Below are positions 16,636 through 25,189 of a stretch of 49,987 nt of DNA, in pieces; positions within the stretch are counted from its first letter, which is position 1, and each line of letters starts with the position of its first letter. The DNA lies in NCBI RefSeq assembly GCF_046546175.1, contig NZ_JBKGYF010000001.1, positions 1 to 49,987 of the forward strand. Reading direction: 5' to 3'. The position numbers and the translations under genes are program-made. The notes beneath the pieces were generated by a model that saw only the letters and a program-made list of their open reading frames with translations, did no database searches and was not told where the DNA came from. This DNA comes from Methanohalobium sp046546175 (lineage in GTDB: Archaea; Halobacteriota; Methanosarcinia; Methanosarcinales; Methanosarcinaceae).

Positions 16636-18099
16636 ATGAAAGGTGATGATATTAAAGACAGTGAAGTTTATCAAATACTTAAAAAAGTCGATGATAATAT
16701 ATGGGATATACCAATTGGTTATAAATCAATTATGAAAGTACCAGGACGTGTGTTTATATCCAGTGAATTGCTGGAGGATTTGGAAAAAGAAACACTGGAC
16801 CAGGTAGCAAATGTTGCATCTCTACCGGGTATACAAAATTATTCGATGGCAATGCCTGATGCTCATCTTGGATATGGATTTCCTATTGGAGGGGTCGCTG
16901 CTTTTGATAAAGACGAAGGAGTTATCAGTCCTGGTGGAGTGGGTTTTGATATAAACTGCGGTGTAAGGCTTCTTAGCACCAGTTTACAGATGGATGATGT
17001 CCGACCGCAAATGAAACGGCTTGTCAATGATTTGTTCAACAAGATTCCTTCGGGTCTAGGGTCAAAAGCCAAGCTTCGTGTATCAGATGCCGAACTGGAT
17101 GATGTATTTGTTAAGGGTTCACAATGGGCGATTGAGAACGGATATGGAGTAAAAGCTGATGTAGATCACTGTGAAGGAAAGGGTTTGATTGAAGGGGCTG
17201 ACCCGTCACAAGTGAGCAAAGAGGCACGCAAACGCGGGAAACCTCAACTAGGTACATTAGGAAGCGGCAATCATTTCCTGGAAGTCCAGTGTGTGGATAA
17301 AATCTATGATGAGAATATTGCATCGGATTTCGGCCTTGAGGAAGGACAGATAACAGTTTCTATACACTGCGGTTCAAGGGGTGCAGGTCATCAGATATGT
17401 TCTGATCATCTTCGTGAATTAACACAGGCGGTAAAAAGGTATGGAATCGATTTACCGGACAAACAGCTGGCATGTGCACCCGCAAACTCTAGAGAAGCGC
17501 AGAATTACTTCAAGGCAATGGCTTGTGCAGCCAATTATGCATGGACTAACAGACAGGTAATTACCCACTGGACAAGGGAAGTTTTTGAGAATATATTCGG
17601 TAATGACCTTGATATAAACCTTGTTTATGATGTGGCACATAATGTTGCCAAACTTGAAGAACATACAATCAATGGGGAAAGAAAACAGGTTTATGTGCAC
17701 CGTAAGGGAGCTACTCGCGCATTTCCTCCATATCATCCGGAGTTACCAAAAGACTATCAAAAATCTGGACAACCTGTACTAATTCCAGGCAGTATGGGCA
17801 CACCATCCTTTGTACTGCACGGAACAAAAGATTCAATGGATATCTCTTTTGGCAGTGCCTGCCATGGTTCAGGTCGCCTCATGAGTCGCAAACATGCGAA
17901 AAAGGAATTGTCAAGTGAAGGGATACAGAAACGTCTCGAGTCAATGGGGATTACAGTTAAAGTGGCAAATCCTAAGATGATTTCTGAAGAAGCACCTGAA
18001 GCGTATAAGTCCAGTAGTGAAGTGGTTGATGTGGTCCATGATGTGGGAATAGCCAGAAAAGTAGCCCGGCTAAGTCCTGTTGGTGTTATCAAAGGTTAA
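16636..18099 (+). CDS. rtcB: RNA-splicing ligase RtcB
   Basis: GTP-dependent RNA ligase joining 2',3'-cyclic phosphate or 3'-phosphate to 5'-OH ends, needed to join tRNA exons after intron removal. It has 487 residues and no intein. Mn ligands include Asp105 and Cys108 in GFDINCGVRLL, and His in GSGNHFLEV, SIHCGSRGAGHQ and YDVAHNVA. The guanylated His is in SACHGSGRLMSR. GSMGTPSFVLHG is also diagnostic. ATG 16636 follows GGGGCGG. A structured element lies directly downstream. Confidence 0.95.
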   Translation: MKGDDIKDSEVYQILKKVDDNIWDIPIGYKSIMKVPGRVFISSELLEDLEKETLDQVANVASLPGIQNYSMAMPDAHLGYGFPIGGVAAFDKDEGVISPGGVGFDINCGVRLLSTSLQMDDVRPQMKRLVNDLFNKIPSGLGSKAKLRVSDAELDDVFVKGSQWAIENGYGVKADVDHCEGKGLIEGADPSQVSKEARKRGKPQLGTLGSGNHFLEVQCVDKIYDENIASDFGLEEGQITVSIHCGSRGAGHQICSDHLRELTQAVKRYGIDLPDKQLACAPANSREAQNYFKAMACAANYAWTNRQVITHWTREVFENIFGNDLDINLVYDVAHNVAKLEEHTINGERKQVYVHRKGATRAFPPYHPELPKDYQKSGQPVLIPGSMGTPSFVLHGTKDSMDISFGSACHGSGRLMSRKHAKKELSSEGIQKRLESMGITVKVANPKMISEEAPEAYKSSSEVVDVVHDVGIARKVARLSPVGVIKG

Positions 18100-18112
18100 A
18101 AAAAGTAGGATG

Positions 18113-18194
18113 GAGGAAACGGTTTTGTTTTTAGAGGGGATGAATGGTTTGCTTGGTAACTGTAATTTTATATGCAAGCAATTTCCGTTTCCTC
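18113..18194 (+). other. Possible structured RNA downstream of rtcB
   Basis: GAGGAAACGG (18113-18122) and CCGTTTCCTC (18185-18194) form a perfect 10-bp closing stem. Inside it TTGCTTG (18149-18155) pairs with CAAGCAA (18175-18181). It begins 13 nt after the rtcB stop. It could be a 3'-UTR element, a processed small RNA or an RtcB substrate. No known family is recognised. Confidence 0.4.
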
Positions 18195-18312
18195 AAATAT
18201 TGAGTAGTTTATTATTATATTTAAAGTTGTTCAATACTTAAGGAATTTATTTTCATTTAGATACTATTTATGACCGCCAAACTTATAGTATTCACACTAT
18301 ATTTAAAAACCC

Positions 18313-18783
18313 ATGGGAAACAAGCCAAAAAAATTATCAACGGTTCAAATAATGGCGGATTATCAGTTTGGTAAAGGTTGTGGTAAACAACTTTTTACTG
18401 ATGATGTATCTTTTTTATTATCCAGAACCAGACGGATAAGACAGATTCTGCATGATGGCGAAAGAATCGCAACAATCAGAGCCAGTGATGGGGTGCTGAC
18501 ATTGAGTATTAAAGGAGCAGAAATTGTCCATGGGTACATTTCAAAACCAGGTCAAAGGGTAGTGGTCTGTGAGGAATCTGTTCCTTTTGTTTCCAGAGGA
18601 AAAACAGCATTTGCCAAACATGTTATTGAAATAGACCCTGAACTTCGTGCAGGTGAAGAGGTACTTGTTGTAGATGAATCCGACAATCTACTGGCAACGG
18701 GGCAACTTCTATTATCACCTGAAGAAATTCATACTATAGAAAGAGGCAGCGCTGTTGATGTAAGAACAGGTATCCAGGAGTAA
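18313..18783 (+). CDS. Stand-alone TGT-C2/PUA domain protein
   Basis: A 156-residue protein like the C-terminal part of archaeosine tRNA-guanine transglycosylase: the C2 domain (ADYQFGKGCGKQLF, RTRRIRQIL, ERIATIRASDGVLTLSIKGAE) followed by a PUA domain (KPGQRVVV...AFAKHVIEI...LRAGEEVLVVDESDNLLATGQ). The catalytic TGT barrel is absent. It probably binds structured RNA, such as tRNA, and could assist archaeosine formation or another modification. ATG 18352 (MADYQF) is an alternative start. The nearby archease-rtcB genes also act on tRNA. Confidence 0.75.
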   Translation: MGNKPKKLSTVQIMADYQFGKGCGKQLFTDDVSFLLSRTRRIRQILHDGERIATIRASDGVLTLSIKGAEIVHGYISKPGQRVVVCEESVPFVSRGKTAFAKHVIEIDPELRAGEEVLVVDESDNLLATGQLLLSPEEIHTIERGSAVDVRTGIQE

Positions 18784-18879
18784 TGAATAATATTAATAAA
18801 TCTATATATATTATCTAATATTATAGTCTGTATAGAATAGAATTGTGTAATTTATAGTTTTCAACACTAAAATGAGTAA

Positions 18880-19842
18880 TTGAATGGATTGGCAAGTATC
18901 CTGATTCTGGAGAGTGAAACAATCACCGATACAAAAGACGATTTCCTGAATAATTTTGTAATCCCTGATAATACAAAAATGGAAGAGCACAACATAGTTG
19001 TGGATGGAGGAGCCATCGTAGGTAATCATTCCAGTCTCAATTACGGAATAATAGCAAACTCTGTGATATTAGGTGAAAGTGTTCAGGTATCAGGTGATAT
19101 ATCCTCCACATCAGATGTCAGGATTGACACTTGGTCCAAAATAGGTGGAAATGTAAAAACCGAATCCAATGCCTATATAGGAGAACTTGTGTCAATAGAT
19201 GGTAAACTGATGGTTAATGGCGACCTTGATGTTGGAAACAATGTAAAAATCAATGACGGATTCGTGGCAAAGGGCTGGATACTTGTCAGGAATCCAATAC
19301 CTGTCATGGTATACCTGTTCTTGTACATCAGTGAACTTCTCAGACTTGGGAAAGATGAAGAGGTTGAAAAGGCGCTTGAAGACCTCTTTACCGATGATGA
19401 GCTTGAAGAATCAATGAAATCCGGTGCAATGGTTGTACCAAACAGTTCCAGAATCTCAGTGGATTCCATACATGTACCTGCACATGCCATTATAGGAAAT
19501 AATTGCCGGTTAATCGGGAATATCCGGTCATCATCCCTTGAAATGGGTGATAATACAACACTCTATGGCAGTATACGTACCCGCAATGATATAACCATAG
19601 GGAAGAATGACAGTATCCATGGCAATATTGTTTCCAAAGGTGATGTAACCATTGATGAAAGAACCCATATACTTGGTGAAGTGAGTGCCAACACCATTCA
19701 TATTCATGAGAGTGCACTTGTGGATGGTCTGATGAGAGCACCTAGTGGGCTCAGTTTTGAGCGTGAAGATGAAGTAGAAAATATGGGTGATGAAAAAGAG
19801 GTAGAATCTGATAAAAAGGAACTTATCAAACTGGATATCTGA
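18880..19842 (+). CDS. Bactofilin-like polymer-forming beta-helix protein
   Basis: A 320-residue protein of the polymer-forming cytoskeletal (bactofilin, DUF583) type. Two blocks of right-handed beta-helix repeats with alternating hydrophobics and Gly (about 40-130 and 185-285, e.g. GSIRTRNDITIGKNDSIHG) flank a hydrophobic insert near 135-155 (NPIPVMVYLFLYI) that may contact the membrane, plus an acidic helix. The C-terminus is highly charged. A TAA lies immediately upstream of TTG 18880, so the start is that TTG or TTG 18889. A role in envelope or scaffold organisation is inferred. Confidence 0.7.
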   Translation: MNGLASILILESETITDTKDDFLNNFVIPDNTKMEEHNIVVDGGAIVGNHSSLNYGIIANSVILGESVQVSGDISSTSDVRIDTWSKIGGNVKTESNAYIGELVSIDGKLMVNGDLDVGNNVKINDGFVAKGWILVRNPIPVMVYLFLYISELLRLGKDEEVEKALEDLFTDDELEESMKSGAMVVPNSSRISVDSIHVPAHAIIGNNCRLIGNIRSSSLEMGDNTTLYGSIRTRNDITIGKNDSIHGNIVSKGDVTIDERTHILGEVSANTIHIHESALVDGLMRAPSGLSFEREDEVENMGDEKEVESDKKELIKLDI

Positions 19843-19862
19843 CTAATTGTGATATGCTTTAC

Positions 19863-19884
19863 AAAAGTTTTATTAACTTTTTTG
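19863..19884 (+). terminator. Hairpin and T-run, terminator or operator
   Basis: AAAAGTT (19863-19869) pairs with AACTTTT (19875-19881) and runs into further Ts. It can terminate the bactofilin-like gene, or act as an operator for the regulator starting at 19907. Confidence 0.45.
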
Positions 19885-19906
19885 TTTATGTAACGATGAA
19901 TCAAAT

Positions 19907-20443
19907 ATGGATCGAGTAGAACTAGATAAATCATCATTCAAGGCACTGGCTTCTGATACCCGCATTGAAATCATCAAAAATCTCAACAAAAATAACATGC
20001 GGGTTACTGATCTTGCTGAAAAAATGCAGTTATCCAAACCTACACTTATCGAACATTTAAAAAAACTTGAAGAATCCGGTTTGATTGATAAAGAAAATCG
20101 TGGAGAAAAGTGGGTCTACTACCGGTTAACAGATAAAAGCAGGAATCTTTTAGAGCCAAAATCAGACATAAGAATCAAGATATTACTTGCAACATCTGTT
20201 GTGGCGTTTATTACCGGGTTTGTTCAATTGTTCAGGTATTTCAGTCCTTTCCAGACTGGAACTGAAATGATGCCAATGGATGAAGAATCCAGAGAAGCCT
20301 CTGAAAATGCTCCTGCACCTCCACTAGAAGATTTATTTTCTATTATACCATGGGATACAGTTATTTTACTGGGTGTTGCAGTAGTAATGCTTTCTGTCGC
20401 AATCTGGTATTTCAAAACAAGAAGCTCCCCACTGGTTGAGTAA
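19907..20443 (+). CDS. Membrane-anchored ArsR-type winged-helix regulator
   Basis: A 178-residue regulator with an N-terminal ArsR-like winged helix (KALASDTRIEIIKNL, recognition helix LSKPTLIEHLKKLEESGL, wing GEKWVYYRLT) at residues ~8-78. Two membrane helices follow, at ~89-110 (IKILLATSVVAFITGFVQLF) and ~145-168. The ~35-residue loop between them is rich in Met, Glu, Pro and Ala and probably faces outside. This architecture suggests sensing of an envelope or extracellular signal by a DNA-binding protein. It converges with the secreted DUF4139 gene. Confidence 0.8.
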   Translation: MDRVELDKSSFKALASDTRIEIIKNLNKNNMRVTDLAEKMQLSKPTLIEHLKKLEESGLIDKENRGEKWVYYRLTDKSRNLLEPKSDIRIKILLATSVVAFITGFVQLFRYFSPFQTGTEMMPMDEESREASENAPAPPLEDLFSIIPWDTVILLGVAVVMLSVAIWYFKTRSSPLVE

Positions 20444-20460
20444 AAAAAACAAATAGGATA

Positions 20461-20482
20461 AGATGAGGTAAAAGTCTCATCT
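20461..20482. terminator. Bidirectional hairpin terminator
   Basis: AGATGAG (20461-20467) and CTCATCT (20476-20482) form a perfect 7-bp stem between the convergent regulator and DUF4139 genes. On the minus strand a T-rich tract including an 8-T run follows. Confidence 0.6.
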
Positions 20483-20484
20483 CA

Positions 20485-21873
20485 TTAATTTCCAGGTGAA
20501 ATCTCTTTTTCAGCGGAGGCTTTAGACCCTTTAACTGTTGTTTCTTTGATTTCTTCTGCAACTTCAAATTCTATGGTTCTCTCACTGTTTGCTCCTACAT
20601 TGACTTTCCATTCAATATAATCTGCAGTTCTGTCAACGGTATCAATATTGGAATTCAGCAGTTCGCCAAATACCCACATGTAATGGACGGTAACAGTTTT
20701 TGGGCTTCTGTCAAAGTTTGTAATGGTGATTTCACCGGCTCTAGTGATGTTATTTTCTTTCTTGTTTTCTTCAAGAATTCTTGTCTCACCCTTTAGATCA
20801 AAGGTATTACCCAGGTTGATTTCAACCTCTGCACCAGCAGGAGTTCTGTCAATTGAACTCTGACCAATCATTACCTGTAAACCGTCTTTTTCCTTATATA
20901 CATTTACAGTACCTTTTGGCAGTGGTTCGTTATCATTTGTAAAGGACAATAACTGCTGGACATTTTCGTTTCCACTTTGCCTAAATGTTGTGTATAGATA
21001 TTCGGTTTTTGAATCGATTCTTTGATCCAGATATTTGGTGGACTGTTGGGAGTGCTGGTCCAGTGTCAGATGTCCGAGGTCGTACAGGTACATTCTGCCT
21101 ACTTTTTGGGTTTCAGAAATTGACCTTTCGAATTCGTCCATCATAGGACTTTCAGCAAAACCAACATATCTGTTCATAACCTGACCTGAAATCAAATAGA
21201 AGTTTCCATCGAAGTTTTTATTGCTGGGGTTTTTGATAATCATGTCTCCACTGAACCTGTTGCTTCTATCCGAATCCTTCATGTACAGGTTGTAGGACGC
21301 ATCCCATGTGATACCATCTATCTGGTACCTGAGCTGGAAATCATGAGTTCCACTCCTTGTAGCATCAATCTTTGCCATAACTTTTGTACCTGTTTGATTT
21401 GTTGTTTTTATCTGATTGATATTGTTTTCAGTAATGTAGAATACACCGTCTTCATTTTCCAAAACCAGATAGCCTGAAGGATAGTTATTTTCAATTCTTA
21501 GAAGAATGCCTGTAACAGTTTTTCCGGAAGTGAGTTCGATTTCGATTTGTTTACCGATGTTGTTTCTCAAATCGTCTCCAACACTTGTTTTGATACCCAT
21601 TACTTCATCCGCATTCATGTTTTCAGGTTCAACTTTTATGGAATCTGGATTGACATTTTTCAAGTTTTTAAGGTCTTCAAGTTCAATCCATTGGACACCA
21701 CTATTAAGTTCAAGTCTGATGTCCTTCTCTACTATACTTCCCTGATTTGAATCATAGATTAGGTAGTTCTCATTTGAATCCCCGTTCACTCCATATACCT
21801 AAGCAGGTACCGCAATTATAAGTACTGCAATCATGCCCATTATTAGAATTGCTTTTTTTAAGTTAGGTTTCAT
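20485..21873 (-). CDS. Secreted DUF4139 protein with an in-frame amber codon
   Basis: The minus strand reads from ATG 21873, preceded by GGTGG, into a signal peptide (MKPNLKKAILIMGMIAVLII then AVPA). It then meets one in-frame TAG at 21801-21799 (codon 25) and continues without interruption through a ~435-residue DUF4139 protein (LRYQIDGITWDASYNLYM at the core). DUF4139 proteins are beta-rich and usually exported. Reading only from GTG 21789 would give a protein with no signal peptide. If TAG is decoded as pyrrolysine, as in Methanosarcinaceae, the full secreted protein is made; otherwise this is a nonsense allele. It ends in TAA. Confidence 0.75.
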
Positions 21874-21923
21874 ATTTACCACCAGATATAAATCCTGCTT
21901 ATAACTTTATGAAATCATTCTTC

Positions 21924-21945
21924 TTGTTAGGAAAGAACCTAACAA
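21924..21945. promoter_or_regulatory. 8-bp palindromic operator candidate
   Basis: TTGTTAGG and CCTAACAA are separated by 6 bp, centred about 60 bp upstream of the DUF4139 ATG at 21873. A TATA-like TTTCATAAAGTTATAAG on the minus strand lies between, so the site is placed where an activator would bind. Regulator unknown. Confidence 0.45.
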
Positions 21946-22133
21946 CAAAATTGTGATTATGACCATTAATTCAATATAACATCCCCATTATACAGCAACT
22001 TAATATATTTGATAGGATTAATAAATTCAGTATTAAGGGATTAGATTGCTCATTAAATGAACTTTGATTATACTTAAAAAATTAAGTTAACTAGTCTACT
22101 TGTATTTAATAGGATTCAGTTGAGGGAGAAATA

Positions 22134-23294
22134 TTGCCCCGGTCAGAAATATACGAATCAATAGTTAGTAAGGATGAAAAATATGTGATGCAGAATTACA
22201 CCCGTCAACCCATAGCATTAAAAAGAGGAGATGGTGCGGTTGTTTATGATGTGGATGGAAACCAGTATATAGATTGTCTGGCAGGTATTGCGGTAAATAA
22301 TGTAGGACACTGCCATCCATATGTTGTACATGCGATAAAAAAACAGGCTGAACAGTTGATTCATGTATCAAACCTGTACTATACAGAAATCCAGACTGAA
22401 CTTGCTGAAAAATTGGTTGAACTTACAGAAATGGACCGCATTTTCTTCTGTAATTCAGGGGCTGAAGCAATAGAATCCGCAATGAAACTTGCCAGGTCGG
22501 TATCGAATAAAACGGATTTTGTTGCAACCGAACAGTCATTCCATGGACGTACCATGGGTTCACTCAGTGTAACTCATAAAGAAAAATTCAGGAGACCATT
22601 TACCCCTTTAATACAGGGTGCTACTTTTGTTCCTTATAATGATTCGCAGGCTATTGCCGAATCAATAACTAAAAACACAGCAGCGGTTATAATTGAACCC
22701 ATACAGGGTGAAGGCGGGGTAAACATTCCATCTGGTGATTATCTCAGAGAAGTACGAAAGATATGCGATGATACAGATACACTTTTAATATTTGATGAAG
22801 TACAGACAGGTTTTGGAAGAACCGGTGAATGGTTCTGTAAACAGCATTCCGGTGTGCAGCCTGATATAATGGCGATGGCAAAAGCAATGGGTGGAGGCTT
22901 TCCTATGGGTGCGATTGCATCAAAAAAAGGAATTACCTTTGATAAAGGTGAACATGCATCAACATTCGGAGGTAATCCACTTGCCTGTGCAGCATCCCTT
23001 GGAGCTATAAAAGCCATCGAAGAAGAATCACTGGTACAGCATTCAAAGGAACTCGGGGATTATTTTGTAGAACGTCTTAAAAGTCTCTCACGTGAGGATG
23101 TAGTAGATGTACGTGGACAGGGTCTTATGATTGGTGTAGAGTTGAAATCTGGTTGTAAAGACATTTTGAATTATGCACGTGAGAATGGGGTGCTTTTAAA
23201 CTGTACATCGGATTCGGTACTGCGTCTTGTACCTCCACTTGTTATAACCAGAGAGCAGATAGATAGGGTGGTGGATATTATTGAGCAGGCGTGA
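22134..23294 (+). CDS. argD: Acetylornithine aminotransferase
   Basis: PLP-dependent class III aminotransferase, 386 residues, for arginine biosynthesis (N-acetylglutamate semialdehyde to N-acetylornithine). Signature sequences are FCNSGAEAIESAMKLAR, SFHGRTMGSLSVT, IEPIQGEGGV, LLIFDEVQTGFGRTG (PLP Asp) and MAKAMGGGFPMGA with the Schiff-base Lys. The start is TTG 22134, supported by the strong GAGGGAG site just upstream. It is the first gene of a tight plus-strand run with hisC, whose start lies 14 nt inside the end of argD. Confidence 0.9.
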   Translation: MPRSEIYESIVSKDEKYVMQNYTRQPIALKRGDGAVVYDVDGNQYIDCLAGIAVNNVGHCHPYVVHAIKKQAEQLIHVSNLYYTEIQTELAEKLVELTEMDRIFFCNSGAEAIESAMKLARSVSNKTDFVATEQSFHGRTMGSLSVTHKEKFRRPFTPLIQGATFVPYNDSQAIAESITKNTAAVIIEPIQGEGGVNIPSGDYLREVRKICDDTDTLLIFDEVQTGFGRTGEWFCKQHSGVQPDIMAMAKAMGGGFPMGAIASKKGITFDKGEHASTFGGNPLACAASLGAIKAIEEESLVQHSKELGDYFVERLKSLSREDVVDVRGQGLMIGVELKSGCKDILNYARENGVLLNCTSDSVLRLVPPLVITREQIDRVVDIIEQA

Positions 23295-24378
23295 ACTCAT
23301 TAAAAACGGTATTGAAGAGATATCAGAATATGTGCCCGGAAAATCCATTGACGAGATAGCATTGTCCTATGGCCTTAACCCTGATGCAATCATAAAACTG
23401 GGTTCGAATGAGAATCCGCTTGGTCCATCACCTGAGGCTGTTGATGCACTTGAAAGACACAGGGCACACTCCCAACTAAGTGTGTATCCATCTGCAGATG
23501 CAGGTGAACTTGTAAAAGCGCTTTCTGAATATACAGAATTTCCTGAATCAAATCTTGTAGCTTCAGGACCAGGTATGGATGGTTTGATGGATAATCTGAT
23601 GCGTCTTGTTATTTCAAAGGGTGACGAAGTTATAATTCCCACTCCTACGTTTTCCTATTATGAAATCGCAGCACGTGCAAACGGAGCATCACCAGTTTTT
23701 GTGAAAAGGGGGAATGATTTTAACGTAGGAGCAGAATCCATACTTGAAGCAGAATCATCCCGAACCAAAATGATTTTTATCTGCTCACCGAACAACCCAT
23801 CCGGGAACCTCATCGATGAAAGAGAACTTCGCAGTATTGCGGAATCCGCAAAAGGTCTCGTATTTGTGGATGAAGCCTATGCAGAGTTCGCATACAGGAA
23901 TATGTCTGACCTTGTTACTGAATACGATAATCTTGTTGTAGGTAGAACCTTTTCAAAGGCTTTCGGCCTGGCTGGTATGAGAATAGGATACGGAATCATG
24001 CCGCAGTGGTTGAAATCCGAATACATGAGAGTATCCACACCTTTTAATTTGAGTAGACCGGCAATAACATCAGGAATTGCTGCTCTCTCGGATACCAGAC
24101 ACCTAAAACAGAGTGTTGAACTGGCAAGGAATGGACGAAAATATCTTAAAGACAATATACCTTTTAAAGTATATGACTCACAGTCGAATTTTGTACTTGT
24201 GGATGTTGCACCTCAAAAAGCTCAGGAGATATGTGAGCGGCTGCTTGAGGAAGGAATTATTGTCAGGGACTGCACATCTTTCAGAGATGCAGGAGATTCA
24301 TTGATTCGTGTAACAGTAGGAACGCATATCCAGAACAAACGGGTGGTGGAAGCCTTCAAAAATCTATACTTGGGTTGA
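23281..24378 (+). CDS. hisC: Histidinol-phosphate aminotransferase
   Basis: Class I/II PLP aminotransferase of histidine biosynthesis, 365 residues. It has KLGSNENPLGPSPEAVDAL, SGPGMDGLMDNLMRL, FICSPNNPSGNL, VFVDEAYAEFA and RTFSKAFGLAGMRIGYG with the PLP Lys. The TTG start overlaps argD by 14 nt and has GGTGGTGG upstream, so the genes are translationally coupled. The stop overlaps the possible TTG start of the next gene. Confidence 0.92.
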   Translation: MSRRELIKNGIEEISEYVPGKSIDEIALSYGLNPDAIIKLGSNENPLGPSPEAVDALERHRAHSQLSVYPSADAGELVKALSEYTEFPESNLVASGPGMDGLMDNLMRLVISKGDEVIIPTPTFSYYEIAARANGASPVFVKRGNDFNVGAESILEAESSRTKMIFICSPNNPSGNLIDERELRSIAESAKGLVFVDEAYAEFAYRNMSDLVTEYDNLVVGRTFSKAFGLAGMRIGYGIMPQWLKSEYMRVSTPFNLSRPAITSGIAALSDTRHLKQSVELARNGRKYLKDNIPFKVYDSQSNFVLVDVAPQKAQEICERLLEEGIIVRDCTSFRDAGDSLIRVTVGTHIQNKRVVEAFKNLYLG

Positions 24379-24380
24379 TT

Positions 24381-25145
24381 ATGCTTACAAGTACTTATAT
24401 ACACATCCCGAAAGTCGGAAAATCGACCGAACATAAGATATGGGCATCAGGAATAACAACATGGAACGAATTTATAAAGCACCATGATACAGTTCCTATA
24501 CCTAGATCCAAGAGGAATGTAATACTGGAAGGTATCGATGAATCAATGGAGCGGCTGGATAACAGGGATTCTGAATTTTTTGCGAATACATTACCCGGTT
24601 CAGAACACTGGAGGGCTTATCGTAATTTTTCGAATTCCATTGCCTATGTTGATATTGAAACTACCGGTCTTTCCAAGAGTGATGATCATATCACAGTGAT
24701 AGGTGTATACAACGGAGACCATGTAAAGTCATTTGTACACGGTATCAATCTCGATGATGTAGAGGATGAGTTGAACAAATACGAATTCATTGTAACGTAT
24801 AATGGAGCCTGTTTTGACCTTCCGTTTATCAAAAAAGAGTATCCAGAACTGGAATTTAATCAACTCCATGTGGATTTGATGTATCCGCTGCGAAAACTCG
24901 GGTTAAAAGGTGGTCTCAAAACTATAGAGAAAAATCTTGGTATTGCAAGGAGTGATGACACGGTAGAAATTTCAGGATTCTACGCGGTGGTATTGTGGGA
25001 CAGGTATCAAAAAGGGGATGAAGGAGCCCTTGATTTACTGCTTAAGTACAATCGTGAAGATATAGTAAACCTTGAAACAATCCTTGATACCATTCATCCC
25101 AAATTAGTTGATAAAACATTTTCAGACGCAAATAATACTGTCTGA
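24381..25145 (+). CDS. RNase H-like 3'-5' exonuclease domain protein (YprB-type)
   Basis: About 254 residues. The C-terminal ~165 residues form a DEDD-type ribonuclease H-like exonuclease domain (RNase_H_2 family): YVDIETTGL holds the first Asp and Glu, FIVTYNGACFDLPFI the second Asp, and YNREDIVNLETIL the last Asp. The N-terminal ~85 residues are a helical region seen in archaeal members. It sits between hisC and uvrC on one strand, so a DNA repair or processing role is possible. TTG 24375 would overlap hisC; ATG 24381 is preferred. Substrate unknown. Confidence 0.8.
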   Translation: MLTSTYIHIPKVGKSTEHKIWASGITTWNEFIKHHDTVPIPRSKRNVILEGIDESMERLDNRDSEFFANTLPGSEHWRAYRNFSNSIAYVDIETTGLSKSDDHITVIGVYNGDHVKSFVHGINLDDVEDELNKYEFIVTYNGACFDLPFIKKEYPELEFNQLHVDLMYPLRKLGLKGGLKTIEKNLGIARSDDTVEISGFYAVVLWDRYQKGDEGALDLLLKYNREDIVNLETILDTIHPKLVDKTFSDANNTV

Positions 25146-25189
25146 TACAATATCGCTTTAAAAAAACAGCAAAAAACTGCATAAAAAAG

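Noticed and set aside
18113..18194. H/ACA guide RNA interpretation of the rtcB-downstream element
   Set aside because: The internal loop is very uneven (26 against 3 nt), and no kink-turn or well-placed ACA box is seen.
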